Of a stretch of DNA of 64,000 nucleotides, positions 43,427-52,502 are shown in pieces. The stretch spans positions 1,653,501 through 1,717,500 of the forward strand of contig NZ_CP063362.1 in assembly GCF_016807805.1 (NCBI RefSeq). Reading direction: 5' to 3'. The notes under the pieces were generated by a model, which was not told the origin of the DNA, did not search any database, and worked only from the letters and a program-made list of their open reading frames with translations. Both the position numbers and the translations under genes were made by a program. Origin of the DNA: Xanthobacter dioxanivorans (lineage in GTDB: Bacteria > Pseudomonadota > Alphaproteobacteria > Rhizobiales > Xanthobacteraceae). Each line of letters starts with the position of its first letter. The first letter of the stretch is position 1.

Positions 43427-43726
43427 ATGCGCAAGACGATGCTTCTCGCCGCCGGCCTCGGGTTTTTCGCCCTCGGCTCCGGCGCAAACGCCCTCCCGCT
43501 GCCGGCGCAGCCGGACGTGGCGACGGTGCAGACGGTGGCCCAGGGCTGCGGCTGGGGCTACCATCGCGGGCCTTGGGGCGGCTGCCGCCCCAACGGCGCG
43601 GTTGTCGTGGCTCCGGGTCCCGTGGTCGTGGCGCCGCGCGTCGTGGTGCCGGGTCCCGTGGTCGTCGCCCCGCGCCATTGCTGGTGGCGCAATGGGCCGT
43701 ACGGGGCGGTGCGGGTCTGCAACTGA
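43427..43726 (+). CDS. GCG_CRPN-motif small secreted protein, copy 1
   Basis: A 99-residue exported protein. A signal peptide (MRKTMLLAAGLGFFALGSGA) is followed by the prefix motif GCGWGYHRGPWGGCRPN. Then comes a Val/Pro repeat (VVVAPGPVVVAPRVVVPGP) and the end HCWWRNGPYGAVRVCN. The motif defines a family of tiny secreted proteins of unknown role in alphaproteobacteria. A closely similar gene follows 145 bases later. Confidence 0.82.
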   Translation: MRKTMLLAAGLGFFALGSGANALPLPAQPDVATVQTVAQGCGWGYHRGPWGGCRPNGAVVVAPGPVVVAPRVVVPGPVVVAPRHCWWRNGPYGAVRVCN

Positions 43727-43871
43727 GCCGCCCATCCCGGCTTTCTGCTCTGGGCGCTGCCGGCACCGGCCGGGGCACCCCTTTCCGGCGCGGCGGTCTG
43801 GCGCGCCGGATCCCCGCGTCTTTTGGCAAGAGCAGGTCGGGAGGTGACCCGACCCGTTCGGGAGACTGACC

Positions 43872-44126
43872 ATGCGCAAGATGATCATGCTCGCCGCCAC
43901 GCTCGGCTTCGTCGGCCTCGGCACCGGCGCCGCGCTCGCCGTCCCGGCGCCGCAGGTGCCTGCCGACGTCGCGGCGGTGGAAAAGGTGGCCCAGGGTTGC
44001 GGCTGGGGCTTCCATCGCGGCCCGTGGGGCGGTTGCCGCCCCAATTACTACCGTTATGGCGGCTGGGGTCCGCGCTATTGCTGGTGGCGCCCCGGCCCAT
44101 GGGGCCCGATCCGCGTCTGCCGCTGA
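43872..44126 (+). CDS. GCG_CRPN-motif small secreted protein, copy 2
   Basis: An 84-residue paralogue of the gene just upstream. It has the same signal type (MRKMIMLAATLGFVGLGTGA), the same GCGWGFHRGPWGGCRPN motif and the same CWWRPGPWGPIRVCR end, but a Tyr/Gly-rich spacer replaces the Val/Pro repeat. The pair is evidently a tandem duplication whose middle parts have diverged. Four conserved Cys suggest disulfides. Confidence 0.82.
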   Translation: MRKMIMLAATLGFVGLGTGAALAVPAPQVPADVAAVEKVAQGCGWGFHRGPWGGCRPNYYRYGGWGPRYCWWRPGPWGPIRVCR

Positions 44127-44244
44127 CGGACGCTTCCCGGCTTTCCTCCCGCCGCCCGGTGCGACCATGGCGCCGTGATGGGCGGCTTGATCGCGCCTCC
44201 TCGCCGTGCCAGCACGGAAAAAAGCCGAAGAGGGAGCGAGCGTG

Positions 44245-45588
44245 ATGGGCAAGGGGGAGGCGGATCTCGTCATCGGCGAAGGGCGCGCGCTCACCGCGCA
44301 CGCGCTGCGTGCCACCGTGCTGCGCGAGCTGCACGCCCGTCCCTTCGCGCCGGCGCAGCCGCCGCGGCGCATGCTGCATGCGGCCTTTCTGCTGGATGTC
44401 GGAGGCGCGCAGGCCGACCGCGCGGCGGTGGCCGCCTTGTGCACCGCGCGCGGGCTGCCCGCGCCGGCGCCGGGGGCGAAGTACCATCACGTCTCCTTCG
44501 GCGGCGCCGAGCTGCGCTGGGAGAGCCACGCCGAATTCTGCACCTATACGTGGGATCTGCCGGCCACCGCGATCGCGCCCGGCGGACTGCCGTTCCAGCC
44601 GCCGGCCGTGGTGCTGGCCAGCCCGTTCGGCGAGGTGCCGCAGCCCGGCCCGCTGCTCGTGGCGGTGGACCTTCACCTCGTGCCGGACACCGCCGAGGAC
44701 TTCTTCCTGGAGCAGGTGTTCGACCGGGCGAGCCTTGCCCGTGCCGACGTGAACGACGGCTTCGCCGAGATCGCCACCGACTTCAAGGCGGATCCTTCCG
44801 GTTTCGTGCGCATCCTGGTGCGCGACCGCGGCCTCGGCCCCGATGCCGCCGGCGCGCTGGTGCAGCGCCTGCTGGAGATCGAGACCTACCGCACCTTGTC
44901 CCTGCTCGGCCTGCCCGAGGCGCAGCGCCTCGCCCCTGCGGTGGCGCGCATCGAGCAGCGCCTCGCCGGCGCCGCCACCGAGATGACCTCCACCAAGGGG
45001 CTTTCCGACAACAATCGGCTGCTCGACGAGCTGGTGGCGCTCGCCGCCGAGCTGGAGGCGGGGGCCACCGCCTCCCTGTTCCGCTTCGGCGCGAGCCGTG
45101 CCTACATGGAGATCGTGCGGCTGCGCCTCGCCACCATCCGCGAGATGCCGGTGCCGGGCTTTCCCACCTGGCAGCAATTCCTCGATCGCCGCATGGCGCC
45201 CGCCATGCGCACCTGCTTCGCGCTGGAGGAGCGGCAGGAGAAGATCGCCCAGAAGCTGGCCAACGCCGCCGACCTGCTGCGCACCCGCGTGGACGTGGAA
45301 CTGGAGCAGCAGAACCGCGACCTGCTCACCTCCATGAACGAGCGCACCCGCCTGCAGCTGCGCCTCCAGCGCACGGTGGAGGGCCTGTCTGTGGCGGCCA
45401 TTTCCTATTATGTGGTGAGCCTCATACACCACCTCGCCCAGGGCCTGCATGAGAGCGGGGTGGATGCGGCGACGCTCGGCGTGCATCTCGACGTGGGACT
45501 GGTGACCGCCATTTCCGTTCCCCTCGCCATTCTCGGCGTGTGGTCGGTGGTGCGGCGCATCCGCAGCGCCCACGGCGATTCGGACTGA
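44245..45588 (+). CDS. DUF3422 family protein
   Basis: A protein of about 447 residues of the DUF3422 family. LRELHARPFAP near the start and YHHVSFGGAELRWESHAEFCTYTWD are the family's marks. A coiled-coil region (LEQQNRDLLTSMNERTRLQLRLQRTVEG) leads to two C-terminal membrane segments (VAAISYYVVSLIHHLAQG and LVTAISVPLAILGVWSVV). It is a likely membrane protein with unknown function. The ATG at 44245 has GAGGGAGCGAG upstream; an ATG at 44206 is an alternative. Confidence 0.88.
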   Translation: MGKGEADLVIGEGRALTAHALRATVLRELHARPFAPAQPPRRMLHAAFLLDVGGAQADRAAVAALCTARGLPAPAPGAKYHHVSFGGAELRWESHAEFCTYTWDLPATAIAPGGLPFQPPAVVLASPFGEVPQPGPLLVAVDLHLVPDTAEDFFLEQVFDRASLARADVNDGFAEIATDFKADPSGFVRILVRDRGLGPDAAGALVQRLLEIETYRTLSLLGLPEAQRLAPAVARIEQRLAGAATEMTSTKGLSDNNRLLDELVALAAELEAGATASLFRFGASRAYMEIVRLRLATIREMPVPGFPTWQQFLDRRMAPAMRTCFALEERQEKIAQKLANAADLLRTRVDVELEQQNRDLLTSMNERTRLQLRLQRTVEGLSVAAISYYVVSLIHHLAQGLHESGVDAATLGVHLDVGLVTAISVPLAILGVWSVVRRIRSAHGDSD

Positions 45589-45615
45589 GCGGCACGCAGG
45601 GTCGGGGGAGAGCGC

Positions 45616-46446
45616 ATGGACTACGAGGTCGAATACAACAACCGCGCCCGCGTGCCGGAGCACCCCGCGATCTTCGAGCGCTGGGCCCACGCCTCGGCGG
45701 CCTTCAGGGGCGCGGCGGTGGCCGCCGACCTCGGCGTGCCCTACGGGCCAGGGCCGCGCCAGGTGCTGGACATCTTCTGGCCGTCGCCGGACCGGCAGGC
45801 GCCGGTGGCCCTCTTCATCCATGGCGGCTACTGGCAGTCCCTGCACCCGCGCGATTTCTCCTTCGCCGCCGCCGGCTGCCTCGCCCACGGGGTGGCGCTG
45901 GCGCTGGCGGGCTACGATCTCGCCCCGCACGTGCCGGTGGCCACCATCCTGGCGCAGACCCGCGCCGCGGCCATCACCCTCTACCGCCTGGTGGGGCGTC
46001 GCATAGCCGTCAGCGGCCATTCGGCCGGCGGCCACCTCGCCGCGGCGCTCACCGCCACCGCCTGGCGCGAGATCGACGTGGACACCCCGGACGACCTCAT
46101 CCCGGCGGGCATCGGCCTTTCCGGTGTCTACGAGCTCGAGCCCCTGATCGCGACGCAGATCAACAAGGCGCTGCGGCTCGACCCGGAGGAGGCGCGCCGG
46201 CTGTCGCCCGCGCTCTGGACGGTGCCGGCCGGGCGCACGTTCGAGGCCTTCGTGGGCGGGGCGGAAAGCGCCGAATTCCTGCGCCAGTCGCGCGACCTCG
46301 CCGTCACCTGGCGCGCCCAGGGCACGCTCACCGCGCATCACGAGGTGCCCGGCGCCAACCACTTCACGGTGGTGGACGGCCTTGCCGACCCCTCGTCCCA
46401 CATGGTGCGCCGCCTCGCGGAGATGGCGCGCGCCGCCGCCGAGTGA
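45616..46446 (+). CDS. Alpha/beta hydrolase (kynurenine formamidase/esterase-like)
   Basis: A 276-residue alpha/beta hydrolase without a signal peptide. HGGYWQSLHPRDFSFAA is the oxyanion segment, as in the arylformamidase and hormone-sensitive lipase group. The nucleophile Ser is in VSGHSAGGHLAAAL, and His is in PGANHFTVV. The N-terminal DYEVEYNNRARVPEHPAIF resembles kynurenine formamidases. Kynurenine pathway genes are absent here, so only the broad class is secure. Confidence 0.87.
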   Translation: MDYEVEYNNRARVPEHPAIFERWAHASAAFRGAAVAADLGVPYGPGPRQVLDIFWPSPDRQAPVALFIHGGYWQSLHPRDFSFAAAGCLAHGVALALAGYDLAPHVPVATILAQTRAAAITLYRLVGRRIAVSGHSAGGHLAAALTATAWREIDVDTPDDLIPAGIGLSGVYELEPLIATQINKALRLDPEEARRLSPALWTVPAGRTFEAFVGGAESAEFLRQSRDLAVTWRAQGTLTAHHEVPGANHFTVVDGLADPSSHMVRRLAEMARAAAE

Positions 46447-46483
46447 ACCTTTGTCCCGGAGCCGCCCCTTTCCCGGAGCCGTC

Positions 46484-47125
46484 ATGCAGCCCATCCAGAT
46501 CGCCATCGTCCCGGTCACCCCCTTCGCGCAGAACTGCTCCATCCTGTGGTGCACGAAGACCATGAAGGGTGCGGTGATCGATCCCGGCGGCGACCTCGAC
46601 AAGATCCGCGCCGCCCTCGCCGAGACCGGCATCACGGTGGAGAAGATCCTCCTCACCCACGGCCACGTGGACCACGCGGCCGGCGCCGCCGAGCTCGCCG
46701 AAAGCCTGGGCGTGCAGGTCGAGGGTCCCGGCGCGGCCGACCAGTTCATCATGGACGACATTCCCGCCATGGCGGCGAAGTACGGCATCGAGGGGGCCCG
46801 CGCGGTGACGCCGGACCGCTACCTTGCCGAGGGCGAGCGCGTGAGCGTGGGCGAGCTTTCGCTCGACGTGCTGCACGTCCCCGGCCACACGCCCGGCCAC
46901 CTCGTCTTCGTCCATCGTCCCGTCGGCGTCGCCATCGTCGGCGATACCCTGTTCCGGGGGTCGGTGGGGCGTACCGACTTCCCCTATGGTGACTCCGACC
47001 TGCTCATCTCGGGCATCGTCGGGAAGCTGCTGCCGCTCGGCGACAACGTGGTGTGCCTGCCCGGTCATGGTCCCGTCACCAGCATCGGCGACGAGAAAGC
47101 GAACAATCCATTCCTCACCCGCTGA
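46484..47125 (+). CDS. Metallo-beta-lactamase-fold hydrolase
   Basis: A 213-residue hydrolase of the glyoxalase II-like group. The metal motif is LLTHGHVDHAAG (HxHxDH), then VPGHTPGHLVF, GDTLFRGSVGRTDFP with the bridging Asp, and LPGHGPVTSIG with the last His. YcbL-type proteins have this size and order. It is cytosolic and probably acts on a small thioester. It starts 37 bases after the previous gene. Confidence 0.9.
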   Translation: MQPIQIAIVPVTPFAQNCSILWCTKTMKGAVIDPGGDLDKIRAALAETGITVEKILLTHGHVDHAAGAAELAESLGVQVEGPGAADQFIMDDIPAMAAKYGIEGARAVTPDRYLAEGERVSVGELSLDVLHVPGHTPGHLVFVHRPVGVAIVGDTLFRGSVGRTDFPYGDSDLLISGIVGKLLPLGDNVVCLPGHGPVTSIGDEKANNPFLTR

Positions 47126-47150
47126 CCCCGCGCCAAGGAGGCCTGAAGCC

Positions 47151-47861
47151 GTGACCGCCAGCCGGCGCTACGCCGTCTATCTCGCCCCGCCCGCCGAGAG
47201 CGCCCTGTGGCGTTTCGGTTCGTCGGTGCTCGGCTACGATGCCGAGACCGGGGCCGAGCCCGCCGCCCCCGACCTGGCCGGGTTCGACGCGGAGACCTGG
47301 CGCGACGTGACCGCCGAACCGCGGCGCTACGGCTTCCACGGCACGCTCAAGGCGCCGTTCCGTCTCGCCACGGACCGGGGGGAGCCGGATCTGTCCGCGG
47401 CGCTGGCCGCGCTCGCCGCCGAGCATCATCCCTTCGAATTGCCGCCGCTGGCGGTGCGGGCCCTCGGCCCCTTCATCGCCCTCGTGCCGCCGGCGCCCAT
47501 GCCGACGCTGGCGGAAGTGGCCCGATGCGCCGTGCTGGATCTCGATCCGCTTCGGGCTCCCCTCACCGAGGCGGAGATTGCCAAGCGCCGTCCGGAGCGC
47601 CTCACGGCCCGTCAGTGCGAGTATCTTGGTACCTACGGCTATCCCTACGTGCTCGAGGAGTATCGCTTCCACATGACCCTCACCGGTCCCCTGCCGGAGG
47701 CCGAGCGCGGCCGTGCCCTCAACGCCCTCGCCGAGGCGTTCGCCGCGAGCGGGGCGGAGGTGCCCGTCACCATCGCCGAGCTCGGCCTCTACGTGCAGGA
47801 GCGGCCGGGCACGCGCTTCCGGCTGGTGGAGCGCATCGCGCTGGGTTCGGGCCGGCCATGA
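47151..47861 (+). CDS. DUF1045 protein, 2H phosphoesterase-like (phosphonate-associated)
   Basis: A 236-residue protein starting at GTG, with AAGGAGG upstream. [11 protein letters not shown] and [11 protein letters not shown] form the two HxT motifs of the 2H phosphoesterase superfamily. The protein belongs to the group usually found in phosphonate C-P lyase clusters. Its stop overlaps the next start by 4 bases (ATGA). The C-P lyase core genes are not here. Confidence 0.87.
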   Translation: MTASRRYAVYLAPPAESALWRFGSSVLGYDAETGAEPAAPDLAGFDAETWRDVTAEPRRYGFHGTLKAPFRLATDRGEPDLSAALAALAAEHHPFELPPLAVRALGPFIALVPPAPMPTLAEVARCAVLDLDPLRAPLTEAEIAKRRPERLTARQCEYLGTYGYPYVLEEYRFHMTLTGPLPEAERGRALNALAEAFAASGAEVPVTIAELGLYVQERPGTRFRLVERIALGSGRP

Positions 47862-48472
47862 AGCTGCTCGGCGAAGCCCCCCTCGTCGATCCCACCGCGC
47901 AGGTGAAGGCCTCCACCCTCGGCCGCTATACCGAGGTGGGCGCGCGCACCAAGCTGCTGGAAGTGGAGATGGGCGACTATTCCTACGTGGTGAACGACGC
48001 CGACATCGCCTATGCGGGCATCGGCAAGTTCTGTTCCATCGCGGCCATGACCCGGCTCAACCCGGGCAACCATCCGACCTGGCGGGCCTCGCAGGCGCAC
48101 TTCACCTATCGCGCCTCGGCCTATTTTCCGGGGGAGGAGGACGAGGCGGACTTCTTCCAGTGGCGGCGGGATCAGAGGCTCACCCTCGGCCATGACGTGT
48201 GGATCGGCCACGGCGCCGTGGTGCTGGCCGGCCGCAGCGTCGGCACCGGGGCGGTGGTGGCGGCGGGCGCGGTGGTGTCCAAGGACGTGCCGCCCTACGC
48301 CATCGTCGCCGGGGTTCCGGCGCGGCTCGTGAAGTGGCGCTTTCCGGAGGCGGTCGCCCTGCGCCTGCAGCGGCTGGCCTGGTGGGACTGGAGCCACGCG
48401 GCGCTGCGGGCCGCGCTGCCGGACTTCCGGCGGCTGCCCATCGAGGCGTTCCTGGAGAAGCACGGCGGATAA
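47858..48472 (+). CDS. Hexapeptide-repeat acetyltransferase of the phosphonate-associated type
   Basis: A 204-residue left-handed beta-helix transferase. Hexapeptide turns run from [19 protein letters not shown] through [45 protein letters not shown]. The insert [23 protein letters not shown] is typical of the chloramphenicol-acetyltransferase-like proteins of phosphonate clusters. It is coupled to the DUF1045 gene. The substrate is unknown. Confidence 0.88.
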   Translation: MKLLGEAPLVDPTAQVKASTLGRYTEVGARTKLLEVEMGDYSYVVNDADIAYAGIGKFCSIAAMTRLNPGNHPTWRASQAHFTYRASAYFPGEEDEADFFQWRRDQRLTLGHDVWIGHGAVVLAGRSVGTGAVVAAGAVVSKDVPPYAIVAGVPARLVKWRFPEAVALRLQRLAWWDWSHAALRAALPDFRRLPIEAFLEKHGG

Positions 48473-48524
48473 GGGCGCGGCACCCCCGCTCCCCTTCGCT
48501 GGCGAAGGATGCTATCCAGAGAAA

Positions 48525-49541
48525 ATGATGCGCTCTCCGGCGAACAGGGCCAAGGCCGACGACGGCCCCCATATCCATCCCGCCTCGGTGGTTTCCGCCC
48601 TCGCGACCCTCGATGCGGAGAAGGCCGGCCTCGCGGCCCTGGCCGAGGCCATGGCCGGGTCGCTCGGCGCCGCCTTCGACGTGGCGGTGGCCACCATCCA
48701 GAACTCCCACGGCCGCGTCGTCGTCACCGGCATGGGCAAGAGCGGGCATGTGGCGCGCAAGATCGCCGCGACGCTGGCCTCCACCGGCACCCCGGCCCAT
48801 TACGTCCACCCGGCCGAGGCCAGCCACGGCGACCTCGGAATGATCACCACGGACGACGTCATCGTCGCCCTGTCCTGGTCCGGCGAGACGGTGGAGCTGC
48901 GCGACCTGGTGGAGTATTCGCGCCGCTTCGACGTGCCCCTCATCGCCTTCACCTCCAATGCCGAAAGCGCGCTCGCGTCCTCGGCCAGCGTGGTCCTGAC
49001 CCTGCCGGTGGCGCAGGAGGCCTGCCCGCATGGCCTGGCCCCCACCACCTCCACGGTGATGCAGCTGGCGCTGGGGGATGCGCTGGCGGTGGCCCTGCTG
49101 CAGAGCCGGGGCTTCACCGCGCTGGATTTCCGCCAGCTCCATCCCGGCGGCAAGCTGGGTGCGAGCCTGAAGTTCGTGCGCGACGTGATGCGCCAGGGGG
49201 ACCGCGTGCCGGTGGTTCCCGCCGGCACGCTCATGGGGCCGGCGCTGGTGGAGATGAGCGCCAAAGGCCTTGGCTGCGTTGGGGTTCTGGACGAAGCCGG
49301 GGGGCTGGTGGGCATCGTCACGGACGGGGACCTGCGCCGCCACATGGCCAATGATCTCACCGCCCGCAGGGTGGAGGAGATCATGACCCCGGCGCCCAGG
49401 ACCGTGCGGCCGGACCAGCTGGCCTCCGAGGCGCTGAACATCCTCAACAGCCGCAAGATCACCGCCCTGCTGGTGGTGGACGGCACCCGGCCGGTGGGCG
49501 TGCTGCACATCCACGACCTGCTGCTGACCGGCATCGCCTGA
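48525..49541 (+). CDS. kdsD: Arabinose-5-phosphate isomerase KdsD/KpsF
   Basis: The enzyme converts ribulose-5-phosphate to arabinose-5-phosphate for Kdo and lipopolysaccharide synthesis. The 338 residues contain a SIS domain (GRVVVTGMGKSGHVARKIAAT, EASHGDLGMI and LSWSGETVEL) and two C-terminal CBS domains (VRDVMRQGDRVPVVP and VEEIMTPAPRTVRPDQ). Active-site residues and length are normal. Other Kdo genes are not adjacent. Confidence 0.92.
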   Translation: MMRSPANRAKADDGPHIHPASVVSALATLDAEKAGLAALAEAMAGSLGAAFDVAVATIQNSHGRVVVTGMGKSGHVARKIAATLASTGTPAHYVHPAEASHGDLGMITTDDVIVALSWSGETVELRDLVEYSRRFDVPLIAFTSNAESALASSASVVLTLPVAQEACPHGLAPTTSTVMQLALGDALAVALLQSRGFTALDFRQLHPGGKLGASLKFVRDVMRQGDRVPVVPAGTLMGPALVEMSAKGLGCVGVLDEAGGLVGIVTDGDLRRHMANDLTARRVEEIMTPAPRTVRPDQLASEALNILNSRKITALLVVDGTRPVGVLHIHDLLLTGIA

Positions 49542-49581
49542 GGAGCCGACACCGGCCCGACAAGCCCCGCGTCGCCCGATG

Positions 49582-50364
49582 TCAACCGAGCGTCGGCGTC
49601 GGCCCGGGCCGGGTGGCGATGAGGTCGCGCAGGGTGAGGATGGTGGAGGCGTCGGCCACGCCGTCCACCTTGGCGGGACGGAAATGGCGCTGGAAGGCGG
49701 CCACCACCTGCGCCGTCTCGCCGTCATAGATATCGCTCAGCGCGATGCCGTAGCCGTACAAGGCGAGCATGGCCTTGAGCGCGGCCACCGGCTCGCCCGC
49801 GTCCCCGAGCATGAAGAAACGCCCGCCCTGCGCCTGTGATGGCGGTACCAGGTGGCCGATGCCGGCCCGGTGCAGCGCGGCCCAGGGAAAGTTCTCCCCC
49901 GGATCGCGCTTGCGGGCCGGCGCCACGTCCGAGTGGGCGAGCACCCGGTCGGCGCGGATGCCATGGCGGGCGACGATATCGGCCGAGAGGGCGATGACGG
50001 CCTCGATCTGCGCCGCGGGAAAGCCGGGCAGGCCGAAATCATGGCCGCCGTTCACGATCTCGATGCCGATGGAGCGGGAGTTGGTGTCGGTGATGCCCTC
50101 CCAGGAGGAGAGGCCGGCGTGCCAGGCGCGGGCCGTCTCGGCCACCATCTGCACCACGCTTGCGTCCTCGCGCACCACATAGTGGCAGGAGACCTCGGCC
50201 TCCGGCTTGCGCAGCAGGTCGATGGCGGCCTCCGCGCTTTCCATGCCGGTATAATGCAGCACCAGCATGTCGACCGGGGCCAGGCGCGGGCCGAAATTGG
50301 GCGAGGGGATGAGCTCATCGACGCAGGCGCTGTCCGGGGCGACGAGGGCCAAGGGGGCGCTCAT
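49582..50364 (-). CDS. N-acetylmuramoyl-L-alanine amidase (AmiD-like)
   Basis: A 260-residue amidase_2 domain protein that cuts the amide between MurNAc and the stem peptide. Zinc ligands are in MLVLHYTGMES and VLAHSDVAPARKRDPGENFPW. A C-terminal peptidoglycan-binding domain follows (about 190-255, LYGYGIALSDIYDGETAQVVAAFQRHFRP). There is no lipobox or signal, so it may act on recycled muropeptides in the cytosol (AmpD-like). The ATG overlaps the upstream gene's stop by 4 bases. Confidence 0.9.
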   Translation of the reverse strand: MSAPLALVAPDSACVDELIPSPNFGPRLAPVDMLVLHYTGMESAEAAIDLLRKPEAEVSCHYVVREDASVVQMVAETARAWHAGLSSWEGITDTNSRSIGIEIVNGGHDFGLPGFPAAQIEAVIALSADIVARHGIRADRVLAHSDVAPARKRDPGENFPWAALHRAGIGHLVPPSQAQGGRFFMLGDAGEPVAALKAMLALYGYGIALSDIYDGETAQVVAAFQRHFRPAKVDGVADASTILTLRDLIATRPGPTPTLG

Positions 50365-51068
50365 GGCAGGCCCCGCTGGCGGGCGATCCGGTCGTAGGCG
50401 GCGTTGAGGGCGGCGACGCGGTCGGTGGCGAGCTTCAGCGCGGCCGGGGGCAGGCCGCGGGCGGCCAGCCGGTCGGGGTGGTGGCTGGAAACCAGCGCCC
50501 GCCAGCGGGCCTTCACCTCGGCATCGGTGGCCCCGGGGTCGAGGTCGAGCACCGCATAGGGGTCGCCCGGCCGGCGCACGTGGCGGGCCTCGATGCGCGC
50601 GTAGGCGGCGCCCTCGAAGCCGAGGATGCGGCCCACCTCCTCCAGGAAGGCCAGCTCCTTCTCGTGCAGGGCGTGGTCCGCCTTGGCCACGTGGAACAGG
50701 GCGTCGAGCAGGTCCTCGCGGGTGTCCGGGTCCTCGGCGAACATCTCCGCCACCTGCCGGGCATAGGACTGGAAGCCGGCGGTGTCCTGCTTGGCGAGGT
50801 TGAACAGGCGCGCCACCGCGTCGAGGTCCTCGGCCGGAATGGCGAACACCTCGCGGAAGGCTTCCACCTCCGCCGGCACCACCACGCCATCCGCCTTGGC
50901 CATCTTGGCCGAGAGGGCGATGAGCGCCACCGAAAAGGCGGCGGGCCTCGGCGCGGGCGCGAGCAGCAGCCGGTCGAGGGCATGTCCCGCCAGGGCGCCG
51001 AGGAGCGCGCCCAGGGGGCCGCCCAGCGCCAGTCCCACGCCCGCCCCGCCGATCAGACCGTAAGCCAC
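50361..51068 (-). CDS. TerB- and J-domain protein (DjlA-like)
   Basis: A 235-residue protein. An N-terminal glycine-rich membrane-like segment (YGLIGGAGVGLALGGPLGALLGALAG) leads into a TerB-type helical domain (about 40-150, IALSAKMAKADGVVVPAEVEAFREVF). A C-terminal J domain (about 165-230) has HHPDRLAARG with HPD. It is a membrane-attached Hsp70 co-chaperone of DjlA type. The GTG at 51068 with GGAGGAAAAG in front is preferred over an in-frame ATG at 51122. It is coupled to the amidase. Confidence 0.88.
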   Translation of the reverse strand: MAYGLIGGAGVGLALGGPLGALLGALAGHALDRLLLAPAPRPAAFSVALIALSAKMAKADGVVVPAEVEAFREVFAIPAEDLDAVARLFNLAKQDTAGFQSYARQVAEMFAEDPDTREDLLDALFHVAKADHALHEKELAFLEEVGRILGFEGAAYARIEARHVRRPGDPYAVLDLDPGATDAEVKARWRALVSSHHPDRLAARGLPPAALKLATDRVAALNAAYDRIARQRGLP

Positions 51069-51143
51069 CTTTTCCTCCGTTCCTGCCGCGTCGCAGCTAG
51101 AGCAGCGGTGCGGCGGGCGCAAGGCGGCGGCCTCAAATCCCCA

Positions 51144-52010
51144 TCAGCCCAGCTCGAACGTGGTGATGCCGAAGATGCGGCCGAGGGGCAGATCGGGGGC
51201 GGCGCCGCGATACATGCGCGCGGTCTCGAACACCGGGGAAAGTCCCGCCGCCTTGGCCAGCCTCCGGGCCGCCGCGTTCGGCTCCGGCACGTCGAGGAAG
51301 ACCGGCGCGCCGGGCACGGTGGCGGCCAGCGTGCGGAACAGGGCGTCGGCCACCGCCGGGTCGTCGGCGAAGAGCGGGCCGATCTTGTGGCCCTCCCGGC
51401 AGGCGCGGATGACGCCGAAACCCTTCACGGCCCCGTCCGCGACGAAAGCCATGGCGTGGCCGAAGGGCGGGGCGAGCCATGCGCCCAGGAAGGCGGGGCG
51501 GGCGAAGCCGAAGCAGGTCCGGTCCAGCTGCGCCACGGCGTTGAGGTGCGCCACGGCGTGCGCCACGCCGCCGCGCTGCGCCGGTGCGATGGCGACCACG
51601 CGGGGATCCGGCATGCCGGCCGGGGCCTTGCCGCCATAGCGGATGTTGCGATGGGCGAGGACGAAGCCCGAGCGGGCGTAGTTCTTCTCCTGCGCCAGCA
51701 CCCCGTCGAGGCCGAGCGTGCCGCCGATCCTGCCGAGGGTGTCCTGCCACAGGGCGTAGCCGAGGCCGCGGCCCCTGAGGTCCGGCCGGCAGATGTAGAA
51801 GCCGATGAAGGTGAAGCCGCCGTCATAGGCGGTGGCGGAAAGGGTGACCGCGAGGGCGCCGTCCACGAACAGGCCGCGGAAGGCGCGCGGGTCCTGGGCG
51901 AGGAAGGCGGCGGCATCGGCGCGGCCGGGATTCCAGCCCTCCCGGGCGGCCCATTCCACGGCCTCGTCGGCCTCGCGCGCTGCCAGGGCGCGGATGAGCG
52001 GAGCCGTCAC
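51144..52010 (-). CDS. GNAT-family N-acetyltransferase with C-terminal extra domain
   Basis: A 288-residue protein. The N-terminal GNAT domain (about 5-135) has the acetyl-CoA loop CRPDLRGRGLGYALW. The C-terminal domain (about 160-285) contains GFARPAFLGAWLAPP and VFETARMYRG, the type called acetyltransf_18. The substrate is unknown. The ATG overlaps the stop of a small upstream gene by 4 bases. Confidence 0.87.
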   Translation of the reverse strand: MTAPLIRALAAREADEAVEWAAREGWNPGRADAAAFLAQDPRAFRGLFVDGALAVTLSATAYDGGFTFIGFYICRPDLRGRGLGYALWQDTLGRIGGTLGLDGVLAQEKNYARSGFVLAHRNIRYGGKAPAGMPDPRVVAIAPAQRGGVAHAVAHLNAVAQLDRTCFGFARPAFLGAWLAPPFGHAMAFVADGAVKGFGVIRACREGHKIGPLFADDPAVADALFRTLAATVPGAPVFLDVPEPNAAARRLAKAAGLSPVFETARMYRGAAPDLPLGRIFGITTFELG

Positions 52011-52180
52011 CGGATGTCCACCACGCGGTTGGCGGCATCCACCGCGCGCACCCGGCAGCCCGGATGCGCGCGGGCGGTGGAGTGCAGGGCGATGGCGATG
52101 TTGGGGGCGAGAGCCTGCACCACCATCGCCGTGGTCCGGTTTCCGGTGCGGTCCTGGTCCTGGATGCTCACCTGGTCCAT
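52007..52180 (-). CDS. Small hypothetical protein upstream of the acetyltransferase
   Basis: A 57-residue protein, MDQVSIQDQDRTGNRTTAMV onward, not recognised. It ends NRVVDIR and overlaps the acetyltransferase start by ATGA, which favours a real coupled gene. The end of the coding region is close to a palindromic repeat. It could still be a leader or chance frame. Confidence 0.5.
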   Translation of the reverse strand: MDQVSIQDQDRTGNRTTAMVVQALAPNIAIALHSTARAHPGCRVRAVDAANRVVDIR

Positions 52181-52265
52181 GGCTCCCTCATGCGAAAAGC
52201 CGGCGCGGGAGTTTGGCACGCCGGAGCCGCGTGCCGAAGAGGCAAGCCGTCATGGCCGGCAGGCG

Positions 52266-52462
52266 CTTCGGCCCCCGGCCGCCCGCGTGCCCCAGACGCA
52301 TGCAGCGCAGCGGAATGCGAGCCGAGATCCAGCGCAAAAAGTCCGCCGCAGGCGTGCCGTATGACCAGCGCCGCCGGGCATTGCCCGCTGCGCGGGGAGT
52401 CCTTGCGCTGGATCCCGGCTCTCCTTCCGCTTCGCTCCAGTCGGCCGGGAAGCCAAGGCGGG
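52266..52462. repeat. Extragenic palindromic repeat, tandem copy 1
   Basis: The unit begins TTCGGCCCCCGGCCGCCCGC and ends TCGGCCGGGAAGCCAAGGCG. GAGCCGAGATCCAGCGCAA and TTGCGCTGGATCCCGGCTC inside it are inverted copies with 18 of 19 pairs, so it can form a long hairpin. Confidence 0.8.
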
Positions 52463-52502
52463 CGGTGAGGCGTGGTGGGTGGGCGGGGACAGGCACCGGT
52501 GT

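Noticed and set aside
43885..46788. 967-codon frame on the minus strand over DUF3422 and the hydrolase
   Set aside because: It crosses several solid plus-strand genes, with no domain and an Arg/Gly/His-rich composition.
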